Shown here one piece after another: positions 28,793-37,012 of a DNA stretch of 42,644 bases (its first letter is position 1; every line of letters starts with the position of its first letter). A model generated the notes under the pieces. That model was not told where the DNA came from. It did not search any database and saw only the letters and a program-made list of their open reading frames with translations. Made by a program: the position numbers and the translations under genes. This stretch comes from Galactobacter valiniphilus (lineage in GTDB: Bacteria; Actinomycetota; Actinomycetes; Actinomycetales; Micrococcaceae), in assembly GCF_003575975.1 (NCBI RefSeq), contig NZ_QQXK01000030.1:1-42644 (forward strand), read 5' to 3'.

Positions 28793-29134
28793 ATGCTGGA
28801 ACTTACCGACACCGAACGCGCGACCCTCATGGCCGACCCCCGTGTCCTGCAGCTCGTCATCGAAGCCACCGTGGAGGCCGAGATCCGCGGCTACCAGATG
28901 GGCCAAGCAGCCGGCCACGACGCCACCAAGCACGGCTACGAAGCCGGCTACAAGGACGGCCACGCCATCGGCTTCACCAACGGCTACCGCACCCACCAAG
29001 AAGAGACCGAAGACGCCTGGGCCGCCGTGGCCCCGACGAACGACGAGCTACGCCGCCAGCACCAAGCCTGGATCGCGGCCGGCTCTCCCGAAGACCCCAC
29101 CGCGCCGGACCTGCGGCCCCACGAGCTGCACTAA
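28793..29134 (+). CDS. Hypothetical protein with Gly-Tyr repeats
   Basis: This encodes 113 aa. Residues 33-63 carry repeated GY/G spacing (RGYQMGQAAGHDATKHGYEA, then GYKDGHAIGFTNGY), a pattern met in small phage and plasmid proteins of unknown function. The N-terminus is acidic and helical and the C-terminus polar. A good GGAAAGGAA site precedes ATG 28793. It is the last gene of the cassette-copy-3 transcription unit, followed by the long perfect inverted repeat. Confidence 0.55.
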   Translation: MLELTDTERATLMADPRVLQLVIEATVEAEIRGYQMGQAAGHDATKHGYEAGYKDGHAIGFTNGYRTHQEETEDAWAAVAPTNDELRRQHQAWIAAGSPEDPTAPDLRPHELH

Positions 29135-29156
29135 GCCGACACCCGCAGCACGAGGG

Positions 29157-29211
29157 CTTTACAGCACAAGGGCGACAGTTCACCTCAAACTGTCGCCCTT
29201 GTGCTGTAAAG
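29157..29211. repeat. Perfect 24-bp inverted repeat
   Basis: Positions 29157-29180 and 29188-29211 are exact reverse complements around a 7-nt loop (CACCTCA). It lies between the end of a rightward gene and the end of the leftward restriction gene, where a bidirectional terminator would be expected. However, it is longer than usual and has AAAG rather than a T run on either side. Positions 29212-29355 contain no feature I recognise. Confidence 0.8.
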
Positions 29212-29355
29212 GTTGCCAGTTGGCGCTGATGCTTGGAGTCTGCCCGCTCACCCCTCACACGGGGACACGCGGCTTCGCATGCAAGATCACACGAACTGCC
29301 CCCAGCCGGCAAAGCCCAGGGGGCGAGGTGGGACTTCGCCGATTCCTAAGCAGGT

Positions 29356-31923
29356 TCAGTAGTCCACGGCCGCAGCGTCATAGGCGAACCTCGCATCGGA
29401 ATGGTCGAGCACCTTGGAGCGCACGTCTGGGAGTTTGAAGTCGAGCACTCGTAGCTTTCCGTCGATACGGCTGATCGCCTCGATCCTGTGGAATCGATCC
29501 CCGTATACCTCGGCGAACCGTGCCATGCCGTGCAGCTTCCAGGCCGCGTCCGGCAGCCAGTGCCCGTGTGGGTCGACGATGCTCGCGCGCACCCCTTGTT
29601 CAGTGTCAACGAAGAACAGGAAATCCGGGCGCAGTGTGCGCCACTCGCCGTGAGAGTCGCGGTAGGCGATGCTCATTGAGTCGCGCCCGCCCGTTGGGTT
29701 GCGGTACCAGGCAAGTGCGTTGGGCCTGGCCATCTCCGTGTCGAGTACCTCGATCTCGTCGGGGTTTAGCTTGCCGATAGGGAACATGCCCTCTTCGTCG
29801 GAGAGGAGGTGGAGGGCTCGACGTTCGAGGAGCTGATCGCTGTCGCCGAGAACGCGCTTGGTCTCCTCCTGGCGGTTCTTCGGCAGCGCCATGGAGATCA
29901 GCTGTGGGTCCGTGCTCATCGCGGTGATCTCTGCGTAGAGGCTTTGACGTGATTCGGGCAGTTCCTTGATCGCGACGCGGTGCTCGTCGAGCCACTCCTT
30001 CGATATCTCGTCGGCCTCTTCGTCGAGCTTCGCACGTGTCTGCGTCAGCATCGCGAGGGCAGCGACGCGGACATACGCTTCGCGGTAGTCGTCCTCGTTG
30101 TCTGCGTCGGCAGTGAGGTGCTCGACGTAGCTGCGAGCCACGTCGGGCGTGATCGTGCGCGCGCCGCTGCGGTAGGAGTCTTGGACCGCACGGTCGTCTG
30201 CAGCCTCGGTCCAGGACTCGTCCTGCCGCATGCCGTGGCGTGCCTGCCCTCGCACGGTGCCACCGGCGACCGTGAGTACGTCTTTGCTGGCCTTCGCGAG
30301 GTCTTTCGCATACTGAGCGGTCAGTCCGTCCAGCACGCCGTGTAGGCGCTCGTGGGCGAGCTTCCCGGCGTCCGGCACAAGGCTGTCCGCAGCGAGGGCG
30401 TGAGCGAGCGAGGTGACCCGCTTGATGGGGTTGGCGTGCTTGCGCGGCAACGTCTCCGCGGGAAGCGACTGGAACAGCTCCCAGACCTCGTCAGCAACGG
30501 CACCGTTGGGTGTCATGAGCTTTGGGTTGACGAGTACTCGCTGGCCGGTGTCGCCGCTTCCCGCGAGGTCGTTACCCATGATCTTTTCTAGCACCAGACT
30601 GGCTGTCGCCTTGCTGAATTTGGGCAAGATGCACTCGACGCTGTTGAGCAGGTCATCACCCTCAATACGTCGGGCGAGGGGAGTGCGGATCATCCGCCCG
30701 AGCAACTGGGTGATGTGGGTTTCGTCCTTTGCCGGGCGGAAGGACACCATTACCTCCGCGCGGGGGCAGTCCCATCCAGTGCTGATCGCGTCCTTGGCGA
30801 GCAACACTCGAATGTATGAGGCGTCCTGCACTCGCTCCGGTGAGATGTACGGGACGGTGTGCATCCCAAATGTCTGGGCAGTGTGTTCGCCGAAGACATG
30901 GGCGATCGCGTCTGCTTCCAGCTCTGGCCACTCGTTTCGGATCACGTCGATGGCCGAGGCGACCTCATCGGCAGCAGGCTTGTTCGGGACCTGGAGCACC
31001 ATCAGCGGCTTGATCGGCTCTAAGTCCTGCCCAACGGCCTTCTGCTCAGCGGCGTAGCTAGTCCAGGCCTCGGAGAGGGCCTTCACCTTGCGCACGCCGC
31101 GGCGTAGCAGCACGGTGTTGAAGTCGCCGGTCTCCGCCGGGAAGTCCAGGACGATGTCGTCCTTCAGGAGGCCTGACTCCTGAATGCGCACAGGATCTAC
31201 CTGCACCGTGCCGAGGTGCACACGGTTCGACTGGACCTCCGCTTCTGTCATGGCCGCTTCGAAGCGCTGCACGGTCGCGGAGATACCCCACACGATCGGA
31301 ACAGGAGGAATATTGCTGTGGCCGTTGATGAGGCGCTTGACGATCGTCGGGGTGTCTGAGGGGCGTTTGCCCATGCCGCGGTGCGCCTCATCCAAGACCA
31401 TGTAGAGCGTGAGATCGTCGTCTTCGATCGTGTTCTGAAGCGTGTCCCAGAAGGTGAACGGCACAGTGTCTGCAGGCCACTGGATGCCATCGAGGGTGTT
31501 CGAGTCGTCGTGCCCACGAACCAGCAGGCTATTTCGTGAGAGCTTCGAGGTGTTCAGGAAGTACACGTGCCCCGGCAACAACTTCGGATATCGGAAGGGG
31601 TGCTCCACTGTCACAAGTCTGTTCCGCAAGCGATCCGAGGCCTGCTCAAGCCTGTGACGGGTCTGCTGGTTCAGGGAAGGGTCGTCGCTGAACCACAGCA
31701 CCACGGCACCCTCATCGGGCACGACGTCGAAGTCATCACTACCCCAGAACATCGCCTCGATCACGGCAGCAGCCATGACCGTCTTGCCCGCGCCGGTCGT
31801 CGCGGTCAATGCCACCGACGAGACGCGCTTGCTCGCGCTGCGGTAAAAGTCCCGCGCTGAGGAGAGCTCGCGCAGAGTGTCGCCGACGGCATCGGCCTGG
31901 TAGTCCTTCAGAGTGAAACGCAT
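29356..31923 (-). CDS. res: Type III-like restriction subunit (DEAD/DEAH helicase-nuclease)
   Basis: This encodes 855 aa. The helicase core begins with Walker A TATTGAGKTVMA (residues 40-51), then MVLDEAHRGM (around 177-186) and GISATVQRF. The second RecA domain has AKDAISTGWDCPRAEVMVSF, then ITQLLGRMIRTP. The C-terminal 120 residues contain RPDFLFFVDTEQGVRASIVD, then PHGHW. This is nuclease-like, but the PD-(D/E)xK Lys is not obvious. With the Mod partner it would translocate on or scan unmodified DNA and cut it. The start codon overlaps the mod stop by one base (TGATG). Size and motif order agree with type III Res proteins. Confidence 0.88.
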   Translation of the reverse strand: MRFTLKDYQADAVGDTLRELSSARDFYRSASKRVSSVALTATTGAGKTVMAAAVIEAMFWGSDDFDVVPDEGAVVLWFSDDPSLNQQTRHRLEQASDRLRNRLVTVEHPFRYPKLLPGHVYFLNTSKLSRNSLLVRGHDDSNTLDGIQWPADTVPFTFWDTLQNTIEDDDLTLYMVLDEAHRGMGKRPSDTPTIVKRLINGHSNIPPVPIVWGISATVQRFEAAMTEAEVQSNRVHLGTVQVDPVRIQESGLLKDDIVLDFPAETGDFNTVLLRRGVRKVKALSEAWTSYAAEQKAVGQDLEPIKPLMVLQVPNKPAADEVASAIDVIRNEWPELEADAIAHVFGEHTAQTFGMHTVPYISPERVQDASYIRVLLAKDAISTGWDCPRAEVMVSFRPAKDETHITQLLGRMIRTPLARRIEGDDLLNSVECILPKFSKATASLVLEKIMGNDLAGSGDTGQRVLVNPKLMTPNGAVADEVWELFQSLPAETLPRKHANPIKRVTSLAHALAADSLVPDAGKLAHERLHGVLDGLTAQYAKDLAKASKDVLTVAGGTVRGQARHGMRQDESWTEAADDRAVQDSYRSGARTITPDVARSYVEHLTADADNEDDYREAYVRVAALAMLTQTRAKLDEEADEISKEWLDEHRVAIKELPESRQSLYAEITAMSTDPQLISMALPKNRQEETKRVLGDSDQLLERRALHLLSDEEGMFPIGKLNPDEIEVLDTEMARPNALAWYRNPTGGRDSMSIAYRDSHGEWRTLRPDFLFFVDTEQGVRASIVDPHGHWLPDAAWKLHGMARFAEVYGDRFHRIEAISRIDGKLRVLDFKLPDVRSKVLDHSDARFAYDAAAVDY

Positions 31924-34043
31924 CAGATGTCACCGGTGCTTTCGCAGTTGCGTAGGTAGTCCTCGTACAGGCGCACCGTCTCGATGCCGGGGATCTCGCT
32001 CGCGACCTGCTGATAACGCCCGTCGTCGTCGGTCACCACATAGGCGATACGGATACCCTGTCGGCGCTGGAGTTCGGCGATAAAATCGCTGGCAAGGTCC
32101 AAGTCCTTGAGGACGCCGTAGCTATCAGCAACAGCCCAGCCGCCCTCAAGTGAGTCGATCCGCTCTCCGACAGCACCGGCACGCAACCAGAGCATCGGCG
32201 CGATGGCTGCGAACGCCTTGTCCGCCTCGATCATCCACGGTGACTCGTAGCTCAAGGTGAAGAACGCTGCATTCTCCTCGAAGCCATCGGACATCGGGAA
32301 CTCGTCAATGAACTTGTACTCGCCCTTGATCGGCTCGCCCTCAGGGGTGAGACCGGTGATGGCAGCGCGGATGCGAGGCTTCGTGATGTAGTCGCAGATA
32401 CCCCACTGCTCCCATTCAGGATCTCCCGGGCGCAGCCCCTGCCTGCGCAGCTTCGCGTGTTCCTCGGCCGAGACCTCGTTGTTCGTTACCGAAATGCACT
32501 GACGGCTGCCGCCGTCCTGCTTATTCAGGCGCATTACCGCGTGCGCTGTCGTTCCCGAGCCAGAGAAGAAGTCGAGTACAACAGCGTTGGGCTTGTCTGA
32601 AACGAAAAAGCGAAGCGCGTCTTCGACGGCGTACAGCGATTTCGGAAAAGGGAAATCTCTTCCAGGAGTTAGGGAGTTGAGGAGGTCAGTGCCGTATGTA
32701 CCAGCGTTGTGTGACTTCCGGTACCAAACCGTCTTGGGGGTTCGGCCCCTCGGATTGTCCGGATCGTTCGCGAGAATGAGAGCGCCACGGTCGTCCCTAC
32801 CCTGTACTACGACCTCACCCGACTCAATTCGTGCGATCGTGCCGGCTCGCACGTATGTAATCGGCCATCGACCGTTTTTTCCCTTGCCGCCGACTCGGAT
32901 GTAGCCCTTTTCAAGGCGCGAGATAAACTCGGCACGGCTCATCTGCCACCGGCCTTCGATGCCTCCTCTGCTGATGGGCCAGATTGACACGCAACCATCG
33001 GGAGGGGGCACAGAATCATCGGGGTGTTCGAGTGGCGGTAAGGGGTAGCCGACATCTCTAATGCGGCCAGTATCGTCGTCCACATAGATGGGGAAGAAGC
33101 TGTCGTTAGATTTTGCCCTTACCCCTGATTTGCCACCTCTGATCAACGGAAACCAGATTCGCTCAGCCCCAACTTGTGACTGACTATCATCTGACTGGAG
33201 TGTCTCTACCGCCACTGCTGTAGGTTTTGCTTCACCCAAGTAGACGAAGTAAGCATATTCGTCAACCCTCGACATTTGCATTTGTCGAGCGGAACCCTGG
33301 CCATTTATGACGATACTCGCCATCTGAATGCGTGCGTTGTCAAATACCTGACCCAGTAGCAGGCCTAGACGCAGGTATTCCTTCTCGTCGATCGTGACGA
33401 TCAAGACGGAGTTGTCCGGCTTAAGCAATCTTTTTGCGAGCTTGAGTCGACGTTCCATGAACGCCAGCCACTTCGAGTGCCGGTAGAGGTCGTCGCCTTC
33501 GACGTAGTCGTTGTTGTACTTCCAGTCTCGGGAGCCCGTGTTGTACGGCGGGTCGATGTAAATCGCATCCACCGAGTGCTCATGTGTAAACGTGAGCAGC
33601 TCAAGCACGTGGAAGTTCTCGCCGTTGATCACGGTATGGAACGGCTTATCAGCGCCTCGTTCAACAGAGCCGCCAGGCCGGAGGCCGGGGTAGATGTGGT
33701 CGCGGAACTCAGCAACCAGGATCAGGTCTTCGACCGGCACGGACTGCGTCGTGCGGCCCTCACTGTTCGGCGTTGAGACCTCCGCGATGCCGCCGCTGAG
33801 GGAGTCGACGTGCCAGAGCCGCTGGTCGCCGCGGTCGGTTGAGCCCCGGGGAGGGAGAACCCGGACTTTGTTGCCTTTGCGGATGCGGTGGCCTGCCAGC
33901 TCGACCGCTTCTGGAGCGTGCCGCTCAAAGTTCAGACCGAAGGGAAGGCGTTTCTGGAGCGGGCGGATCTCGTCGTCGAGGTCCTTTGCCAGCTTTGGGT
34001 CGAGTTGCTCCAGCGTTCGCAGTAGCTCCGATAGACGCGACAA
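31923..34043 (-). CDS. mod: Type III-like DNA adenine methyltransferase
   Basis: This encodes 706 aa. The order AIYIDPPYNTG (motif IV, around 157-167) first, then VLDFFSGSGTTAHAV (motif I, around 487-501) marks a beta-class N6-adenine methyltransferase, as in type III Mod subunits. The roughly 300 residues between them include the target-recognition region. Residues 1-40 are helical (LSELLRTLEQLDPKLAKDL). I chose TTG 34043, seven bases after AAAGG. GTG 34049 is the alternative, and the frame further upstream lacks Mod-like sequence. DNA here looks less GC-rich than the plasmid backbone, suggesting separate acquisition. Confidence 0.88.
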   Translation of the reverse strand: MSRLSELLRTLEQLDPKLAKDLDDEIRPLQKRLPFGLNFERHAPEAVELAGHRIRKGNKVRVLPPRGSTDRGDQRLWHVDSLSGGIAEVSTPNSEGRTTQSVPVEDLILVAEFRDHIYPGLRPGGSVERGADKPFHTVINGENFHVLELLTFTHEHSVDAIYIDPPYNTGSRDWKYNNDYVEGDDLYRHSKWLAFMERRLKLAKRLLKPDNSVLIVTIDEKEYLRLGLLLGQVFDNARIQMASIVINGQGSARQMQMSRVDEYAYFVYLGEAKPTAVAVETLQSDDSQSQVGAERIWFPLIRGGKSGVRAKSNDSFFPIYVDDDTGRIRDVGYPLPPLEHPDDSVPPPDGCVSIWPISRGGIEGRWQMSRAEFISRLEKGYIRVGGKGKNGRWPITYVRAGTIARIESGEVVVQGRDDRGALILANDPDNPRGRTPKTVWYRKSHNAGTYGTDLLNSLTPGRDFPFPKSLYAVEDALRFFVSDKPNAVVLDFFSGSGTTAHAVMRLNKQDGGSRQCISVTNNEVSAEEHAKLRRQGLRPGDPEWEQWGICDYITKPRIRAAITGLTPEGEPIKGEYKFIDEFPMSDGFEENAAFFTLSYESPWMIEADKAFAAIAPMLWLRAGAVGERIDSLEGGWAVADSYGVLKDLDLASDFIAELQRRQGIRIAYVVTDDDGRYQQVASEIPGIETVRLYEDYLRNCESTGDI

Positions 34044-34350
34044 GGGCACACCTTTCTGGCAAGACGAAAGAGTCCGCCATTGAGTGTGGGCAACGCGGAA
34101 TCTCTGTGATCCTACTGATCCGTGGGCGCTGGCGCTAAGCGCGGGCCCATCCCTACCTCTTCGAGTCGTTCTGCTCTGAGATTCTGAGGGAGCCGACCCG
34201 CGCCGGCAGGGACAGCGGTCACGGATCCTGAGACCCAAGCGAGGACCGTAAGGGACCGGTTCCGGGCCACTGTCGCCGCCGGCTCGACACGCCGAGCCGC
34301 GACGGCCCGAAACGCTGGCCCGAAACCCACCCGGCCTGCACCGCGTGGGG

Positions 34351-34566
34351 ATGGAGTCAAGCAGCAGCGCCGGGCACCTGATCGGCTACGCCCGTGTCTT
34401 CATTCTCGAACAGAACGTCCAGGCGCGGGACGATGCGTTGCGGGCAGCTGGCTGCGTGCGGTTCTTCACGAAGTACGCCTCTGGCGCCGGCCGCTCGCCC
34501 TCGTGGCCAAGTCAACGCTCTCCCTCAGCTTCGGGTTCACCGGGTTGCGCCGCAGCAGTGCGTTGA
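34351..34566 (+). pseudogene. Decayed N-terminal fragment of a serine recombinase
   Basis: LIGYARVFILEQNVQARDDA followed by LRAAGCVRFFTKYASGA matches the start of Tn3/Hin-type resolvases, but the active-site region GYARVS is altered to GYARVF, losing the catalytic Ser. After ASGA the sequence turns into unrelated Ser/Pro-rich residues and a stop. It is a relic without the catalytic core or DNA-binding domain. It lies on the opposite strand to the mod and TIR genes and may mark an old mobile-element junction. The stretch 34044-34350 has no gene. Confidence 0.7.
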
Positions 34567-34596
34567 CGCATCCGCTCCGTGTCTCCTCAGTGACGG

Positions 34597-36096
34597 TCAC
34601 CAATGCGACGAGCGAATGCTCGTCGCAAGGTCCTTGACAGCCGTGAGCGCTGAGATCGCACGTTCGGAGTCACCGCCGAAGAGTCCTCCGAGCAGGGGCG
34701 TCCATCCAGCGCCATGCGACTGAGCTTCCATCAACAGTTCCATCTCCGCCCCGGTTCCGCGGTACCGGTGCTTGCCTCTCCAGGTGTACCTCCCGTACCC
34801 GCCGTGCGCGCCGTAGTAGTACTGGTCCTCCTGGGCACGAGCATCCTCCGAGATTGCATCCAGGAGCACCTCGACCCGATCGAATCCCTCCGCGTACTCG
34901 TCGTCGCTTGCGAACTGGGGCCGGTAGAGCGGAGCGAGAAGGGTGAACAGGTGATCAGATACAGGCGTGAACCGGCGCCCTCCACCCGATTTCAGCAGCT
35001 TGTCGATCTCATCATCCTGAATTTCATTTCCGTCGTCTTCGAGACAGATCAGGGTTCCGAAGGCACTCCATCGATCGTGCTCCACGATGCTCCGGCCTCC
35101 GGAAGTGAGGATGAAGGGCACTCGAGGACGTCCCAGCGAACTAACGCGGACGTCGGCAGTCGCTGCGCGAAGCATCGAGTAGTTGAGCTTCGTAGTGGCC
35201 CCCAGCGCTGTCGCGTACGTTGCGAGGAGAGCCGGGTACTCATGCAGCGAGGTCAAGATATCCATGCCCTCTCGCTGGGTAGATTCTTGAGCGAGAACCT
35301 GAAGCGTCTTGGTGAGCTCCTGCTCGTGCGTCGGCGTCCCGTACATCGCGATGAGCTTCAGTGGGATCAGCGCCGGAGCCATGACGTCGTCGTAGCGGCG
35401 AAGTCGACCCATCCAGGAACGCGCGAGATCTGGATCCACCTTCGTGCCGGACGCCACCGACATCGGGAACTCATCGCGGTTGGCAAGAGTCTCGCGGATC
35501 GGCACCCGCAGACCTGAGAGGTACTCGTCGTAGTCCATGACGAGGGAAGGGTTCCGCAACAGGTCTCGCAGGTGCTCGACGTCGTCGTTCTTGGCTCGCC
35601 CGGCATCAGCCGCGACCTTCGAGACCGAGGCCGGAGGTGTGCCAGGAGTGCTTCCCATCGCACGCTGAATCGCAACGACGAGGCGGGCCACGTTCGCGGA
35701 CTTCTGTGGTCCGAACAGATCAGTGCGATGGATCGTCCGATCCAGTGTGCGTCCGGCGCCAAGGTCGAACTCAGGGATCTCGCACTCGTCGAGGCGAGCG
35801 GTCATGAGCCACTTGGCATCGGGAGCACGCAAGCGGTACTCCTCAGCAGCGAGGGTCAGCTCCTCGAACTGATATGACTTCTCGCGCTTCGCCAGATTCG
35901 AAGAAAAGCAGGCCAAGAAGACGAAGGACCCGCCGCGGATCGCATTCCGGATCTCGTTCTGCCAGTCGTCGCCCGGCCACAACTTGTCCTTGTCACGCCA
36001 GACGACGAATTCGGCCGCTTCAAGTGCCGATTGCAGTTCATCGATCACTGCGGAATCTTCACTGATATACGAAAGGAAAACGTGGTCACCCGGCAC
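34597..36096 (-). CDS. TIR-domain protein, probable defence effector
   Basis: This encodes 499 aa from GTG 36096. Residues 1-140 form a TIR domain: HVFLSYISEDSAVIDELQSA, then FVVWRDKDKLWPGDDWQNEI, FVFLACFSSNLAKREKSYQ and FEELTLAAEEYR with a candidate catalytic Glu at 79. Bacterial TIR domains typically cleave NAD or make cyclic nucleotide signals in anti-phage systems. Residues 170-499 show no domain I recognise. The tail is Gly/Tyr-rich (YYYGAHGGYGRYTW). It lies beside type III-like restriction genes on the same strand, between recombinase sequences, so a defence role is likely but not shown. Confidence 0.75.
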   Translation of the reverse strand: MPGDHVFLSYISEDSAVIDELQSALEAAEFVVWRDKDKLWPGDDWQNEIRNAIRGGSFVFLACFSSNLAKREKSYQFEELTLAAEEYRLRAPDAKWLMTARLDECEIPEFDLGAGRTLDRTIHRTDLFGPQKSANVARLVVAIQRAMGSTPGTPPASVSKVAADAGRAKNDDVEHLRDLLRNPSLVMDYDEYLSGLRVPIRETLANRDEFPMSVASGTKVDPDLARSWMGRLRRYDDVMAPALIPLKLIAMYGTPTHEQELTKTLQVLAQESTQREGMDILTSLHEYPALLATYATALGATTKLNYSMLRAATADVRVSSLGRPRVPFILTSGGRSIVEHDRWSAFGTLICLEDDGNEIQDDEIDKLLKSGGGRRFTPVSDHLFTLLAPLYRPQFASDDEYAEGFDRVEVLLDAISEDARAQEDQYYYGAHGGYGRYTWRGKHRYRGTGAEMELLMEAQSHGAGWTPLLGGLFGGDSERAISALTAVKDLATSIRSSHW

Positions 36097-36151
36097 GGAC
36101 TCAGTGTAGCGAAGGGGCCGGACACATACACGGAACGACCCAACAGACCCG

Positions 36152-36775
36152 CTAGGTTAAACCAGTCGGATCCGTAGCCGGCTCCGGGGTTGCGACTTGG
36201 CTTGCCGCCTCTTGTTGGTGTCGGTAGAGGGAGGCTCTGGACCATCCGACTGCGGCAGCGGCTTGGGCCGCTGTTCGGCCTTTCTTGCGTTCGTCTGCGG
36301 CGATGGCGAGTTTCCGGGCGATGGTGTCGGGGTTGACGGGTGGGCGGCCGAAGCGGGTGCCTTGGGCTTTGGCTGCTTGGATGCCGGCGTTGACGCGTTC
36401 GGTGATGAGTTCGCGTTCGTATTCGGCCAGGGTGGCGAGCATGCCGAGCATCATGCGTCCGGAAGAGGTGGTGGGGTCGATGCCGTCAGAGAGGGAACGC
36501 ACTTCGACGCCGTGGCCGCGGAGTTCGTTGACGGTGTTGAGGACGTCGATGAGGGATCGGCCGAGTCGGTCGATGCGCCAGACCACAACCGTGTCACCAG
36601 CCTGCGCGTAGTCCAGGAGCTTCTTCATCTGTGGCCGCTCGCGGGCGTTCTTCGCCCCGGAGGTGACGTCGGAGAAGATGTCACGGCGCTGCACGCCGGC
36701 GCCGACGAGCGCGTCGATCTGCAGGGTGGGATCTTGTGCCTGGGTGGAGACGCGCGTGTATCCGAGAAGCCTCAT
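36152..36775 (-). CDS. Serine resolvase/invertase
   Basis: This encodes 207 aa from ATG 36775 (MRLLGYTRVSTQAQDP). The catalytic Ser is residue 10 and the core VVVWRIDRLGRSLIDVL is intact. The long E helix (GMLATLAEYERELITERVNA) precedes a C-terminal HTH with GRTAAQAAAAVGWSRASLYRH. Length and domains match the Tn3 resolvase and DNA-invertase family. It could resolve plasmid multimers or belong to a mobile element, although no transposase or matching terminal repeats are visible. A likely binding site lies just upstream at 36805-36825. Confidence 0.92.
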   Translation of the reverse strand: MRLLGYTRVSTQAQDPTLQIDALVGAGVQRRDIFSDVTSGAKNARERPQMKKLLDYAQAGDTVVVWRIDRLGRSLIDVLNTVNELRGHGVEVRSLSDGIDPTTSSGRMMLGMLATLAEYERELITERVNAGIQAAKAQGTRFGRPPVNPDTIARKLAIAADERKKGRTAAQAAAAVGWSRASLYRHQQEAASQVATPEPATDPTGLT

Positions 36776-36804
36776 GCGTCCAGTCTGTCCCAACAACCCC
36801 TGGC

Positions 36805-36825
36805 AAGCGTGTTCGTGACACGCTT
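36805..36825. promoter_or_regulatory. Inverted repeat upstream of resolvase gene
   Basis: AAGCGTGT-TCGTG-ACACGCTT, perfect 8-bp arms with a 5-bp centre, 30 bases upstream of the resolvase start. Resolvase recombination sites usually lie here and overlap the promoter. Only one clear dyad is visible, fewer than a full three-part res site. Confidence 0.5.
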
Positions 36826-36911
36826 CACGGTGAGACAAGTTTGTGCGTCAGGGCGCGTCCTGATCTGGCGCGGGAGCCCGTCGGCCGGGCGGGGGAGTGG
36901 CGTGTGTCTCG

Positions 36912-36927
36912 TAAAACATTAGTTTTA
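36912..36927. repeat. AT-rich inverted repeat
   Basis: TAAAAC-ATTA-GTTTTA stands out in GC-rich DNA between the resolvase and lipid-kinase genes. It could be a weak terminator for the leftward kinase gene or a relic of a recombination site. No function is assigned. Confidence 0.35.
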
Positions 36928-37012
36928 TGGACGCAGCAACTACGGGGCCTCCCAGTGCTGCGCGGTCAGGACGGCCGGAATTCTCATTGCTGCGGGAGCC
37001 GTGGCTCGGATG

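Noticed and set aside
28827-29438. Thr/Pro-rich frame over the 28793 gene
   Set aside because: Out-of-frame reading of the Gly-Tyr protein gene; it runs on through the inverted repeat and has low-complexity composition.
36776-37012. Full three-part res site for the resolvase
   Set aside because: Only one clear dyad (36805-36825) is visible; I cannot place sites II and III.
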